From NCBI GenBank assembly GCA_006218035.1, contig VBWC01000005.1, positions 14,226-78,225 on the forward strand: a stretch of DNA of 64,000 bases, in the 5' to 3' direction. The DNA is from Gammaproteobacteria bacterium. Its GTDB lineage: Bacteria; Pseudomonadota; Gammaproteobacteria; VBWC01. Shown here piece after piece: positions 38,199 through 46,835 of the stretch (the stretch's first letter is position 1; each line of letters begins with the position of its first letter). The notes under the pieces were generated by a model. That model searched no databases and was not told the DNA's origin. It saw only the letters and a list, made by a program, of their open reading frames with translations. The position numbers and the translations under genes are program-made.

Positions 38199-38696
38199 AT
38201 GAAGATAAGAAAAGCAATGTTACTGGCGGCCGTTATAGGCGTAACGCCGCTAACCAGTTTTGCTGCCAACGATAACATTGGTACCTGCGGCTGGGGTGCG
38301 AAACTGTTTGACGGGCAGTCAGGCGTCGCGCCGCAGGTGCTCGCGGTGACGACCAACGGTACTTCCGGCAACCAGACCTTCGGCATTTCGTCCGGTACTT
38401 CGGGTTGCACGCAGGATGGCATGGTTAAATCGACGTGGATGACCGCGATGTTTATCGATGGCAACCGGCATCAACTGGCGCGCGACATGTCGGTCGGTAG
38501 CGGTGAGACGCTGGATGCGCTGGCTGCGCTGATCGGTGTCGAGGCGCAGGACAGGACGCGTTTTGACAACACCGTCAAAAACAGCTACGGACTGATTTAC
38601 GCGTCCGAACAGGCGACCGCAGACCAGATCGTGGCGGCGCTTCGGGACGTGTTGGCGCAGGACGCGGCACTGGCGCGTTATTCAGCCAACATCTAA
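38199..38696 (+). CDS. DUF3015 family periplasmic protein
   Basis: A 165-residue exported protein with a signal peptide ending at TSFA. The mature part begins NDNIGTCGWGAKLFDGQSG and continues VLAVTTNGTSGNQTFGIS and GTSGC, the DUF3015 pattern. The two cysteines could form a disulfide. Function unknown. It is followed by a terminator-like hairpin and then the DUF4105 gene, a pair seen together in other proteobacteria. ATG 38199 follows AAAGGGGA. Confidence 0.88.
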   Translation: MKIRKAMLLAAVIGVTPLTSFAANDNIGTCGWGAKLFDGQSGVAPQVLAVTTNGTSGNQTFGISSGTSGCTQDGMVKSTWMTAMFIDGNRHQLARDMSVGSGETLDALAALIGVEAQDRTRFDNTVKNSYGLIYASEQATADQIVAALRDVLAQDAALARYSANI

Positions 38697-38718
38697 CACT
38701 CCTGCATTTTTTTCGGCA

Positions 38719-38754
38719 GACACATCCGCCAGCAACTGGCGGGTGTGTCTTTTC
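38719..38754 (+). terminator. Stem-loop terminator after the DUF3015 gene
   Basis: Fifteen-base arms (agacacatccgccag with its complement, one G-U pair) close a three-base loop and are followed by four T. It probably lowers read-through into the DUF4105 gene, whose start lies 15 bases further on. Confidence 0.75.
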
Positions 38755-38768
38755 CAGGTCGGCAATTC

Positions 38769-40682
38769 ATGGTTTTACGGTCATGGCACGCGGCCGCCGC
38801 TAGCTTGATGCTGGTGCTGGCGCCGGCGGTCTTCGCAAGTGATATCGCGTACTTCCAGCAATTGCTCCTTGCCGCTGAGGCCAGGGGGCTGGCGCAACAT
38901 CCGGACTGGCATGCGTTGTTGCACTATAGAAAGAATCTCGCCGGTTCCAGTGTCACCAGCGAGGCCGATGATCCCGCCTTCTTTGCCGCGCCCGACGGCA
39001 AGACCAACCCGGCCGCCGAGCTGGCCGCGACGCTGCGTATATTTTTCTCCACCGAACAAGCCGGCGATCAGCAGTTACCACAATGCCGCTTCATCGCCCG
39101 CTACCACTGGCTGAAAGAACAGCTCGGTTTTGACTCCAGTCGCCTGCCGGAACAATCCTGTCGCCGTTTTGACGAATGGTACGCGGCATTAAATCCTCAG
39201 GGACTGACGCTGGTTTTCCCGGTGTCCTATCTGAACAATCCCGCGTCCATGTTCGGTCACACGCTGTTGCGCGTCGATGCGCAGAACCAGACCGAGCAAA
39301 CCCGCCTGCTTGCCTATGCGGTCAACTATGCCGCGCTGGTCGGAAACGAAAACGGCATTGCGTTCGCCGTCAAGGGCCTGATCGGCAGTTACGCCGGACT
39401 GTTTTCCGTGTTGCCTTACTACCTGAAAGTGCGCGAGTACAACGATATCGATAACCGCGATATCTGGGAATACGAGCTGAATTTCACGGCGGATGAAACG
39501 CACCGTTTGCTGACGCATCTGTGGGAACTGCGCGGTATCCGCTTTGATTATTTCTTTTTCGATGAGAACTGCTCCTACCATTTGCTGTCGTTGTTCGATG
39601 TCGCCCGGCCGGGTTTGCAGTTGGCAAACCGGTTCGTCTGGTGGGCGATCCCCGCCGATACCGTGCGCGCGGTCGTTGCCGAGCAGGGCATGGTGAAGAA
39701 TGTCGTGTACCGACCGGCGGCCAGCACACGTCTGTTGGCGCGGCTTGACGGCATGTCCGGCGAGCACCGGCAGCTCGCGCTGGATATCGCCGATAGCGTC
39801 GTGCCGGCAACGGATCAGGCGTTAGCCGGCCTGCCCGATGACGAGCGCGCCGCGGTTATCGAGTTAAGCGACGAGTATCTGCGTTACGAGGTGTCCGCGC
39901 GGAAACGCCCGCAGGGTGACGTCGCGGCGCTGATGCAGCAGTTGCTGGTAGCCAGAAGCGCCATCGATGTCGAGTACGCCCCGGTGCGGCCGGACGTTCC
40001 CGGTGTGCGGCCGGATCAAGGTCACCGGACACGCCGCGCCGATGTGGGCGCGGGGACGACCGATCATCAGGCGTATCAGGAGCTGGCGATCCGCCCCGCG
40101 TATCATGACTTGCTGGATGCGGATGGCGGTTATCAGCGTGGCGCGGAGATCCGGTTTTTCGATCTGACGCTGCGCTTCAATGATCACGCGAATACGCTGC
40201 GGCTCGAGGATTTCACGCCGGTAGGCATCGTTTCGCTGACGCCGCGGAACCGCTTTACGAAATCTGTCTCGTGGGTGGTTGCCGGGCATGTCACGCGCAG
40301 CCGCCTGGCGCCCGGTGTCGAGCCGCTGATATTCCGGCTGGACGGCGGCGCCGGGCTTTCCGCCACAACGAACCATGGCGCGCTGTGGTACGGCCTGTTC
40401 GCATCCAGCCTTGACGTCAGCGGCCATCTCGACAAGGATTTTGCGCTGGGCGCCGGTCCGGATCTGGGCGTGTTGTGGACGCATACGGCGCGGCTGAAAA
40501 CACAGCTGTCGGCACGCGCGTTGCGTTACGCGCTGGGGGATGCCCATACGCGCGCCGAAGCGGGGATCTGGCAGAACGTTTCCTTCAGCGAATCCGGCGC
40601 GCTTCGCTATGGTATGGTGCGGCACCGTGAATTCGACCACTACTGGACCGAAAGCCGGATCGCATGGCAAATGTACTTCTAA
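38769..40682 (+). CDS. DUF4105-domain periplasmic/outer-membrane protein
   Basis: A 637-residue exported protein with a signal peptide ending at VFA. Residues about 130-320 form the DUF4105 (Lnb-like N-terminal) domain, with PVSYLNNPASMFGHTLLR, the YNDIDNRDIWEYEL segment and DENCSYHLLSLFDVARP; the conserved histidines and the cysteine suggest a papain-like hydrolase fold. The C-terminal 250 residues look like an outer-membrane barrel. ATG 38769 was preferred to GTG 38745, which lies inside the terminator stem. It overlaps the next gene by 19 bases. Confidence 0.8.
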   Translation: MVLRSWHAAAASLMLVLAPAVFASDIAYFQQLLLAAEARGLAQHPDWHALLHYRKNLAGSSVTSEADDPAFFAAPDGKTNPAAELAATLRIFFSTEQAGDQQLPQCRFIARYHWLKEQLGFDSSRLPEQSCRRFDEWYAALNPQGLTLVFPVSYLNNPASMFGHTLLRVDAQNQTEQTRLLAYAVNYAALVGNENGIAFAVKGLIGSYAGLFSVLPYYLKVREYNDIDNRDIWEYELNFTADETHRLLTHLWELRGIRFDYFFFDENCSYHLLSLFDVARPGLQLANRFVWWAIPADTVRAVVAEQGMVKNVVYRPAASTRLLARLDGMSGEHRQLALDIADSVVPATDQALAGLPDDERAAVIELSDEYLRYEVSARKRPQGDVAALMQQLLVARSAIDVEYAPVRPDVPGVRPDQGHRTRRADVGAGTTDHQAYQELAIRPAYHDLLDADGGYQRGAEIRFFDLTLRFNDHANTLRLEDFTPVGIVSLTPRNRFTKSVSWVVAGHVTRSRLAPGVEPLIFRLDGGAGLSATTNHGALWYGLFASSLDVSGHLDKDFALGAGPDLGVLWTHTARLKTQLSARALRYALGDAHTRAEAGIWQNVSFSESGALRYGMVRHREFDHYWTESRIAWQMYF

Positions 40683-41542
40683 CGTGTCGTGTGGTGCTAC
40701 TGGTCTGCGCATCTCTGGGCATGAGCGGCTGTACCAGTATGTTTTTTCAACCGGATAAACGCGAGGTCCGGAATCCTGCGCAGCTGGACCTCGCGTATCG
40801 GGACGTCTATGTCAAGACGCCGGACGGGCTGACATTGCATGGCTGGTGGCTGGCGGGTGATGCGCCGGCGGTCGGTACGGTGGTGTTTTTTCACGGCAAC
40901 GCCGAAAACATTACCACGCATATCGGCAGTGTTTACTGGCTGCCGAAGGCGCACTTTAATGTGCTGATGATGGACTACCGTGGCTACGGAAAATCGGCGG
41001 GGAAAACGTCGCTGCCCGGGGTGTTGATCGATATCGACGCGACGCTGGACTATCTGCTGCAGGAATCCGGGCTCGACAGCCGCAATCTGATCGTGTTCGG
41101 CCAGAGCCTCGGCGGTGCGCTTGCGGTATATGCCGTTGCCCACTCACCCCGCAAGCCACGTATCCGGGCGCTGGTGATCGACAGTGCTTTTTCCGGTTAC
41201 CAGGCCATCACGCGGGAAAAAATGGCCGGGTTCTGGCTCACCTGGCCAATTCAGTGGCTACCGGCGCTGACCATGCCGGCGGAGTATGACCCGGTGAATT
41301 CAATCGGCCGGGTGAGTCCGGTGCCGGTGTTGATCGTGCAGGGCGAGGATGATCAGATCGTGCCGTCGTACCATGCGCAAAGGCTGTTCGATGCGGCATC
41401 CAGGCCCAAAGAACTGTGGATGGTCCCCGGTCGCGGCCACATTCAGGTGTTCAACGACACACGCCAGCGCGAACGGCTGGTGACATTCATGCGCCGGGCG
41501 ATTGAAGACCCCGCAGTGCTTCCGCAATCGCCCGGCGATTGA
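40664..41542 (+). CDS. Alpha/beta hydrolase lipoprotein
   Basis: A 292-residue lipoprotein (lipobox MSGC, C23) with an alpha/beta-hydrolase domain like the YfhR/BEM46 group. HGNAENITTH forms the oxyanion region, the nucleophile is S148 in GQSLGG, the acid lies in QGEDDQIV and the histidine in GRGHIQ. It starts inside the end of the DUF4105 gene and is therefore coupled to it. It should act on an ester or peptide at the cell envelope; the substrate is unknown. Confidence 0.87.
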   Translation: MANVLLTCRVVLLVCASLGMSGCTSMFFQPDKREVRNPAQLDLAYRDVYVKTPDGLTLHGWWLAGDAPAVGTVVFFHGNAENITTHIGSVYWLPKAHFNVLMMDYRGYGKSAGKTSLPGVLIDIDATLDYLLQESGLDSRNLIVFGQSLGGALAVYAVAHSPRKPRIRALVIDSAFSGYQAITREKMAGFWLTWPIQWLPALTMPAEYDPVNSIGRVSPVPVLIVQGEDDQIVPSYHAQRLFDAASRPKELWMVPGRGHIQVFNDTRQRERLVTFMRRAIEDPAVLPQSPGD

Positions 41543-41568
41543 GCCTGCCTGAGACAGGCCGCCGTCTG

Positions 41569-42252
41569 TTACTGCGTAATCGGCACCAGCGTCAGTTCAA
41601 CGCGCCGATTCTGCGCGCGGCCGGCCGTCGTTGCGTTATCCGCGACCGGATGTTTTTTGCCGAGCCCGAATGCGGCGATACGATCCGGCACTACCTTGTG
41701 GCTCCGCAGATAGCTGGCGACCGAGTTTGCGCGCTGCTCCGATAACCGTTGATTAAGGTCGTCGGAACCGGTGCTGTCGGTATGGCCGGCGATCTCGATC
41801 AGCGTCTTCTCATACTTGTTGAGTACCAGCGCGACGGAATCCAGCACCTGAAAAAATTCACTGTTCAGATCGGCGGAATTCGATGCGAAGGTGATGTTAC
41901 CCGGCATGTTCAACGTGATGTTGTCGCCGTTACGGCTGACGCTGACGCCGGTACTCTCCATCTGCTTGCGCAACTCGGCCTCCTGTTTATCCATGTAGGA
42001 GCCGGTGGCGCCGCCGGCAATCGCGCCGACACCGGCACCGATCAAGGCGCGTTTGCGCCGTTCGCGCGCGTCATCGCCCGAGATGATGCCGGCGACCGCG
42101 CCGGCGGCGGCGCCTATCATCGCGCCCTTGTTGGCCTTGCTGGTCCGTTCCTCGCCGGTAAATGGGTCCTTGGTCGTGGTGCAACCCGCCAGAAAAATCG
42201 CCATAGCGATAACGACCGTGAAAACCGCTGCTCTGTTCGTTGGGCGTTTCAT
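41569..42252 (-). CDS. OmpA-family lipoprotein (YiaD-like)
   Basis: A 227-residue lipoprotein with lipobox LAGC. Residues about 40-85 are a glycine-zipper region (GAMIGAAAGAVAGIISG, ALIGAGVGAIAGGATG). Residues about 115-225 are an OmpA-like peptidoglycan-binding domain (NITFASNSADLN, HTDSTGSDDLNQRLSEQRA, AGRAQNRRVELTL). It tethers the outer membrane to peptidoglycan. It is convergent with the hydrolase gene, with a short GCCTG/CAGGC hairpin between. Confidence 0.92.
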   Translation of the reverse strand: MKRPTNRAAVFTVVIAMAIFLAGCTTTKDPFTGEERTSKANKGAMIGAAAGAVAGIISGDDARERRKRALIGAGVGAIAGGATGSYMDKQEAELRKQMESTGVSVSRNGDNITLNMPGNITFASNSADLNSEFFQVLDSVALVLNKYEKTLIEIAGHTDSTGSDDLNQRLSEQRANSVASYLRSHKVVPDRIAAFGLGKKHPVADNATTAGRAQNRRVELTLVPITQ

Positions 42253-42664
42253 ATTCCGGAAATTCCTCTTGATACGAATCTTGAAAAGGACAACCAGTGT
42301 AAGACGTCGTGCCCCGGTTTGTCACCCCGCCCGGACGCGGTCCTCTGGCCGCAGCGTGACGCCGCAGCGCTAATGTGCAGCGTTCCTGTCGGACGGGACG
42401 CCAGCGCTGGCGCGACAGTTACGGGCGTGCGCGCGATAGCGGCAATGCCGGCGCAATAATGCCGGTGGACTCATGAATTGGCTGATCGATTTTGGCGGCT
42501 ATCGGCCAGCGGCTGCGAGCGTGGTTGACGGAAGCTTGCGGCGTCAGCGTCACCGGTGGCCTGTCGCGCGACGCCCGGATAATCAGTTAACATTACTCCG
42601 TATCGACGTCATGGCGGATCATGAATGGCGAGGCCGATCGGGATCACAAAGGGGATGAATTTTC
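42253..42664. other. Intergenic region with no gene seen
   Basis: This stretch holds the upstream region of the OmpA-like lipoprotein gene on one side and of the small tail-anchored gene on the other. Short frames occur but none has a ribosome site and a recognisable product. Confidence 0.4.
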
Positions 42665-42937
42665 ATGAAACAGGATGACGCCGAGCAACTCATCGAGCTT
42701 CCTGCCGACGTGATGCGCGCGCTGGGCCTGGGACGCAAGACGGAGGCGGCGACGCTGTTGCAGGATGCAACCGGCATGGGCCTGCTCGCGGCAAAGCGGC
42801 AGATCGACAACTATATCGATCAGCACCCGGCGCCTCCCCCTGTGGAAGATGACGAACCGGTTCCGTATAGCACCGCGCAACGGTTGCTGCTGATAGCGGT
42901 GGTTGTTCTGCTCTGTCTGTTGCTGATATTTCTTTGA
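42665..42937 (+). CDS. Small tail-anchored protein with L7/L12-like motif (paralog 1)
   Basis: A 90-residue protein. Its N-terminal part (LPADVMRALGLGRKTEAATL, then LQDATGMGLLAAKRQIDNYI) resembles the helix-turn-helix part of the ribosomal protein L7/L12 C-terminal domain, where KLLREATGLGLKEAK is typical. A proline-rich acidic linker leads to a single C-terminal membrane helix (LLLIAVVVLLCLLLIFL), so the domain should face the cytoplasm. A paralog with the same layout lies at 43433. ATG follows GGGGATGAA. Function unknown. Confidence 0.75.
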   Translation: MKQDDAEQLIELPADVMRALGLGRKTEAATLLQDATGMGLLAAKRQIDNYIDQHPAPPPVEDDEPVPYSTAQRLLLIAVVVLLCLLLIFL

Positions 42938-42984
42938 AGCCGGTCCTGACACCGGCCTTGCCCTGGTTCACGCTACGACCACGC

Positions 42985-43213
42985 CTCCAATAAAGTCAGA
43001 GTCGCGGCACTGCCTGGCAATGCGCTGATCGCCGTAACGAAGTTTGTCGCAGCGGTCATGACCGGCGGTTCGGCGATGCTGTTCGAAGGCGGGGCGTTGT
43101 TGTTTTTCGCGCACCAAATTTAGTCGCGCCAGGGGTCTGTCGCTGTTTGTCGTGTTGTTCGAGTATCGCGCCGCTATGTTGGGATTGCTCGTTGCCTTTC
43201 CGGTGTGCTGTTA
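42985..43213 (+). pseudogene. Relic of a cation diffusion facilitator gene
   Basis: Two pieces of a CDF-family transporter remain. The first reads PGNALIAVTKFVAAVMTGGS and AMLFEGGA, the first helix region of FieF/YiiP-like CDF proteins, and then hits a stop near 43122. The second, in another frame, reads LFVVLFEYRAAMLGLLVAF, matching the later helix with VFEDSAALLG. The part between them and the whole C-terminus are missing. It lies between the two tail-anchored paralogs. The rest of 42938-43432 is featureless. Confidence 0.7.
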
Positions 43214-43432
43214 GCGCAGACGACGGGGGTCAGGAAATAAAGCAGGGTTTCCTTACCACATTTGGGTATGCGAAACGTCAACGGCGTGACATCAGATCGC
43301 CGTCTTGCGCGGATGTCCCCCGGCGGATATATTCAGTTAACATAAGCGCGTAAACGCGGGATATGCTAACCGCCGGGCTGCTGGTTGCGTTGCTGCTGGA
43401 TAGCGTAGCGTTTTTGATAAAGGCAGATATTC

Positions 43433-43696
43433 GTGGAACAGCCTCATTACCGACTGACGAAACTACCGGACGACGTGTTGCGGGCGCTGGTGTCGGGTCG
43501 CAAGCTCGAAGCGATCGCGTTGTTGCGCGACATCAGCTACCTTTCGCCTGTCGATGCCCGCCGCGAGATCGAGGATTTCATCAAACATAATCCGGAACTG
43601 TTTGGCGTGCAGGGAGCGCTCGAGTACAACATTTCCCGACACCTGATGCTGATAGTGATTGTTCTGTTGATGGTGCTGTTGCTGGTATTTGTCTGA
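43433..43696 (+). CDS. Small tail-anchored protein with L7/L12-like motif (paralog 2)
   Basis: An 87-residue protein with a GTG start after AAAGGCAG. LPDDVLRALVSGRKLEAIAL, then SPVDARREIEDFI, aligns with the N-terminal part of the protein at 42665, and a C-terminal membrane helix (LMLIVIVLLMVLLLVFV) follows. The two share the layout of cytoplasmic helical domain, short linker and tail anchor, so they arose by duplication and have diverged. Function unknown. Confidence 0.72.
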   Translation: MEQPHYRLTKLPDDVLRALVSGRKLEAIALLRDISYLSPVDARREIEDFIKHNPELFGVQGALEYNISRHLMLIVIVLLMVLLLVFV

Positions 43697-43724
43697 ATCG
43701 GGGCCGACGCGACAACGCGACCTG

Positions 43725-44309
43725 TCACCGGCGGGATGTCCGGTGGATGGCCGCATGCCGGAAGCAGCCGACGAGATGGTCATTCACCATGCCGACGGCC
43801 TGCATGTAGGCGTAGCAAATGGTCGAGCCGACGAACTTGAAGCCGTCTTTCTTCAGCTGCTTGCTCATCGCGTCCGATGCGGCTGTGACGGTGGGCACCT
43901 GCTGCATGGTGCGCCAGCGATTCTTGACCGGGCGGCCGTCGACGAATTGCCAGATATAATCGCTGAATCCGCCATGCCGTGCGGCGATCTCGAGAAAGCA
44001 CTGCGCGTTGGTAATGGCCGCCGCGATCTTCAGCCGGTTACGCACGATGCCGGGGTCTTTTAACAGCGCCTCGATCTTGCGTGGTCCGTAACCGGCAATG
44101 GTCTGCGGATTGAACTGATCAAACACCGCACGGTAGTGTTCGCGTTTGCGCAGAATGGTGATCCAGCTCAGGCCCGCCTGCGCGCCCTCGAGCAGCAACA
44201 TCTCGAACAACCGGCGCTCGTCGTACACCGGCACACCCCACTCGTGATCGTGGTAATCGATGTAGAGCGGATCGTCACCGGCCCACGGACAGCGCGTTAC
44301 GGTGTGCAT
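43725..44309 (-). CDS. tag: DNA-3-methyladenine glycosylase I
   Basis: A 194-residue Tag-family glycosylase. The zinc-snap ligands appear as C7 (RCPWA), a histidine in DYHDHEWG, and the H and C in NDHLVGCFRH near the C-terminus. EGAQAGLSWITIL and the later FVGSTICYAYMQAVGMVNDH are the family signatures. It removes 3-methyladenine from alkylated DNA in base-excision repair. It stands alone, convergent with the small tail-anchored gene. Confidence 0.95.
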   Translation of the reverse strand: MHTVTRCPWAGDDPLYIDYHDHEWGVPVYDERRLFEMLLLEGAQAGLSWITILRKREHYRAVFDQFNPQTIAGYGPRKIEALLKDPGIVRNRLKIAAAITNAQCFLEIAARHGGFSDYIWQFVDGRPVKNRWRTMQQVPTVTAASDAMSKQLKKDGFKFVGSTICYAYMQAVGMVNDHLVGCFRHAAIHRTSRR

Positions 44310-44552
44310 GATGATGAAGTCGGTAGAGGCATCCTCAACGCCAAACCGCGCTACATCCGTGCGGCGCGGTTTGGCCGTTCTTCCATGAACGTTAGGGAAG
44401 CCGCAACCCTGCGACCGGACTACCGTAGCAAAATAACTCCCTGTTGACTATAGGAAAAGATACCGGCTGCGGGTAGGATAGTCGCCAAGCACGCAGCGTG
44501 CGGTCGTGGGCCATTGTCTGTGGCAAAGTGAGCCGGCAGAATCATAAAAACG

Positions 44553-45503
44553 ATGTTGCAACTGTTTCCGTCAATCAAGCCTTACGTCAAGCACAGCTTT
44601 GCCGTCGACGCGCCCCATATCCTGGCGATCGATGAATGCGGCAACCCGGCCGGGCTGCCGGTATTGTTTATCCATGGCGGGCCGGGCGCCGGTTGTGAGG
44701 CCTATCATCGACGGTTTTTTGACCCTAACCGGTATCGCATCATCCTGTTCGACCAGCGTGGCTGCGGCCGTTCGACGCCGCACGCCGAACTGAGAAGCAA
44801 TAACACCCAGTCGCTGGTGTCGGACATCGAGGCTATCCGCATCTACCTGGATATCGAACGCTGGGTGTTGTTCGGCGGGTCGTGGGGGTCGACACTGGGG
44901 CTGGTCTACGCCCAGACCTACCCGGAACGGGTGCTGGCGCTGGCGTTGCGCGGTATCTTCTTGTGCCGCGCGCACGAGATCCACTGGTTCTATCAGGAGG
45001 GCGCCAGCCACCTCTACCCGGATTACTGGGAGGACTTCGTCAAGCCGATTCCAGAGGATGAGCGCGGCAATCTGGTCAAGGCGTATTACAAGCGCCTGTC
45101 AGGCACCGATGAGCTGGCGCGCATGGCCTGCGCCAAGGCCTGGTCGATCTGGGAAGGGAGGCTGTCGACGCTGCAACCCAAAAAAACCGTCATCGGCCAC
45201 TTCAGCGATCCGTTTACCGCGGTCAGTCTGGCGCGCATCGAATGCCATTATTTTATGAACGAATCGTTTCTCGCGCCGAACCAGATTCTCGATAACGCCG
45301 CGTTGATTGCCGATATCCCGGGGGTCATTGTCCATGGCCGCTACGATGTCGTTTGTCCGCTGAAGAGCGCTTGGGAACTGCATCGTGCCTGGCCAAAATC
45401 GGAGCTGAAAATTATCCCGGACGCCGGCCACTCCGCGACCGAGCCCGGCATCATCGATGCGCTGGTGCGGGCCACCAATCAGTTCGCTGACCAGTTCGCA
45501 TGA
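44553..45503 (+). CDS. pip: Prolyl aminopeptidase
   Basis: A 316-residue alpha/beta-hydrolase of peptidase family S33. HGGPGAGC (41-48) and DQRGCGRS are the family marks, the nucleophile is S110 in GGSWGST, the acid is in HGRYDVVCP and the histidine in DAGHSATEP. It releases N-terminal proline from peptides in the cytoplasm. It shares an ATGA overlap with dtd, forming the pip-dtd-apaH run. Confidence 0.95.
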   Translation: MLQLFPSIKPYVKHSFAVDAPHILAIDECGNPAGLPVLFIHGGPGAGCEAYHRRFFDPNRYRIILFDQRGCGRSTPHAELRSNNTQSLVSDIEAIRIYLDIERWVLFGGSWGSTLGLVYAQTYPERVLALALRGIFLCRAHEIHWFYQEGASHLYPDYWEDFVKPIPEDERGNLVKAYYKRLSGTDELARMACAKAWSIWEGRLSTLQPKKTVIGHFSDPFTAVSLARIECHYFMNESFLAPNQILDNAALIADIPGVIVHGRYDVVCPLKSAWELHRAWPKSELKIIPDAGHSATEPGIIDALVRATNQFADQFA

Positions 45504-45964
45504 TCGGACTGCTGCAGCGTGTGACGGCGGCGCGTGTCGAGGTTGACGGAAATTGCATAGCCAGGATCGGCGGCGGCCTGCTGGTGTTTGTCGGTGTCGA
45601 GCGCGGCGATTCGCGCGGACACGCCGACCGCTTGCTGGAGAGGCTGCTCGGCTACCGCGTATTTCCCGACGAGGACGGCAAGATGAATCTGAGTCTGCGC
45701 GATACCCAGGGGGAGTTGCTGCTCGCGCCGCAATTTACATTGGCCGCGAATACCGATACCGGCATGCGGCCGAGCTTTCCGCCGGCCGCGCATACGGCAC
45801 TGGCCGCGGAACTGTTTAACTACGTGGTAGAGCAGGCGTGTCGCGAGCACGTCCTGGTCGAAAGCGGCCGGTTTGGCGCCAACATGCAGATCACGTTGAC
45901 CAACGACGGGCCGGTGACGTTTCTGCTGCACGTCAGAAATGCCGCAAGTACGAGGTTATCGTAA
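45500..45964 (+). CDS. dtd: D-aminoacyl-tRNA deacylase
   Basis: A 154-residue Dtd protein that cleaves D-amino acids and glycine from mischarged tRNA. The start MIGLLQRVTAARVEVDG and the cross-subunit NDGPVTFLLH motif are normal. The active-site strand, usually SQFTL, is PQFTL here, so the serine is replaced by proline; whether this alters activity is unknown. It overlaps pip by four bases and is followed three bases later by apaH. Confidence 0.93.
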   Translation: MIGLLQRVTAARVEVDGNCIARIGGGLLVFVGVERGDSRGHADRLLERLLGYRVFPDEDGKMNLSLRDTQGELLLAPQFTLAANTDTGMRPSFPPAAHTALAAELFNYVVEQACREHVLVESGRFGANMQITLTNDGPVTFLLHVRNAASTRLS

Positions 45965-45966
45965 CA

Positions 45967-46797
45967 ATGACGACCTATGCGATCGGTGATGTACAGGGCT
46001 GCTACGACGAGCTGCAACGCCTGCTTGAGCAAATCAATTTTGATCCTGTTGACGACAGGCTGTGGTTCGTCGGTGACCTGGTCAACCGCGGCCCGAAGTC
46101 ACGCGAGGTGCTGCTGCTGGTCAAATCGCTCGGCGACCGTGCGGTGACGGTGCTCGGCAATCACGACCTGCATTTACTCGCTGTGGCCAACGGCTTTCGC
46201 CAGTATCACCGTCACGACACCTTCAGCGACGTGCTCGATGCGCCGGACCGGGATGAACTGCTCGACTGGCTGCGCCGCCGCCCGCTGCTGCATCACGACG
46301 CTACACTCGGCGTCACGCTGATCCATGCCGGCATGCCGCCGCAATGGACTCTCGCGCGGGCGAAGTACTGCGCCGCCGAGGTCGAGAGCGCGTTGCGCGC
46401 ACACGACTACGGCGATTACATCGGCAGCATGTACGGCAACGAGCCTGACCAGTGGTCGGATGGGCTGACCGGATGGGAACGGTTGCGCGTCATCATCAAC
46501 TGTTTCACGCGGCTGCGCTATTGCGATACCCACGGTCGCATGGCCCTCGAAGAGAAAGGCCGGCCCGGCGCGCTGGCCGCGACATTCATGCCGTGGTTCG
46601 CGGTGCCGAATCGCCAGAGCCGTGACGCGACGATCGTGTTCGGGCACTGGTCGACGCTTGGCGCCTACGCCGGCGATAACGTCTATGCCATTGATACCGG
46701 CTGCGCCTGGGGCGGCAGCCTGAGCGCGCTGCGACTGGATACACGTGAACTGAGCAGCGTGCCTTGCACCGGCGTGGCGACACCGGGAAATCCGTAG
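45967..46797 (+). CDS. apaH: ApaH, symmetrical bis(5'-nucleosyl)-tetraphosphatase
   Basis: A 276-residue metallophosphatase that splits Ap4A into two ADP. The dimetal motifs are clear: GDVQGC at the start, GDLVNRGP, GNHD, and HAG and GHWS further on. Cleavage of diadenosine tetraphosphate (and removal of Np4 RNA caps in E. coli) occurs in the cytoplasm. It directly follows dtd. The ATG at 45967 gives the usual N-terminus. Confidence 0.96.
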   Translation: MTTYAIGDVQGCYDELQRLLEQINFDPVDDRLWFVGDLVNRGPKSREVLLLVKSLGDRAVTVLGNHDLHLLAVANGFRQYHRHDTFSDVLDAPDRDELLDWLRRRPLLHHDATLGVTLIHAGMPPQWTLARAKYCAAEVESALRAHDYGDYIGSMYGNEPDQWSDGLTGWERLRVIINCFTRLRYCDTHGRMALEEKGRPGALAATFMPWFAVPNRQSRDATIVFGHWSTLGAYAGDNVYAIDTGCAWGGSLSALRLDTRELSSVPCTGVATPGNP

Positions 46798-46835
46798 CAC
46801 GTGCCAACCGTCCGCACGCGATAGGCGATGATCTT

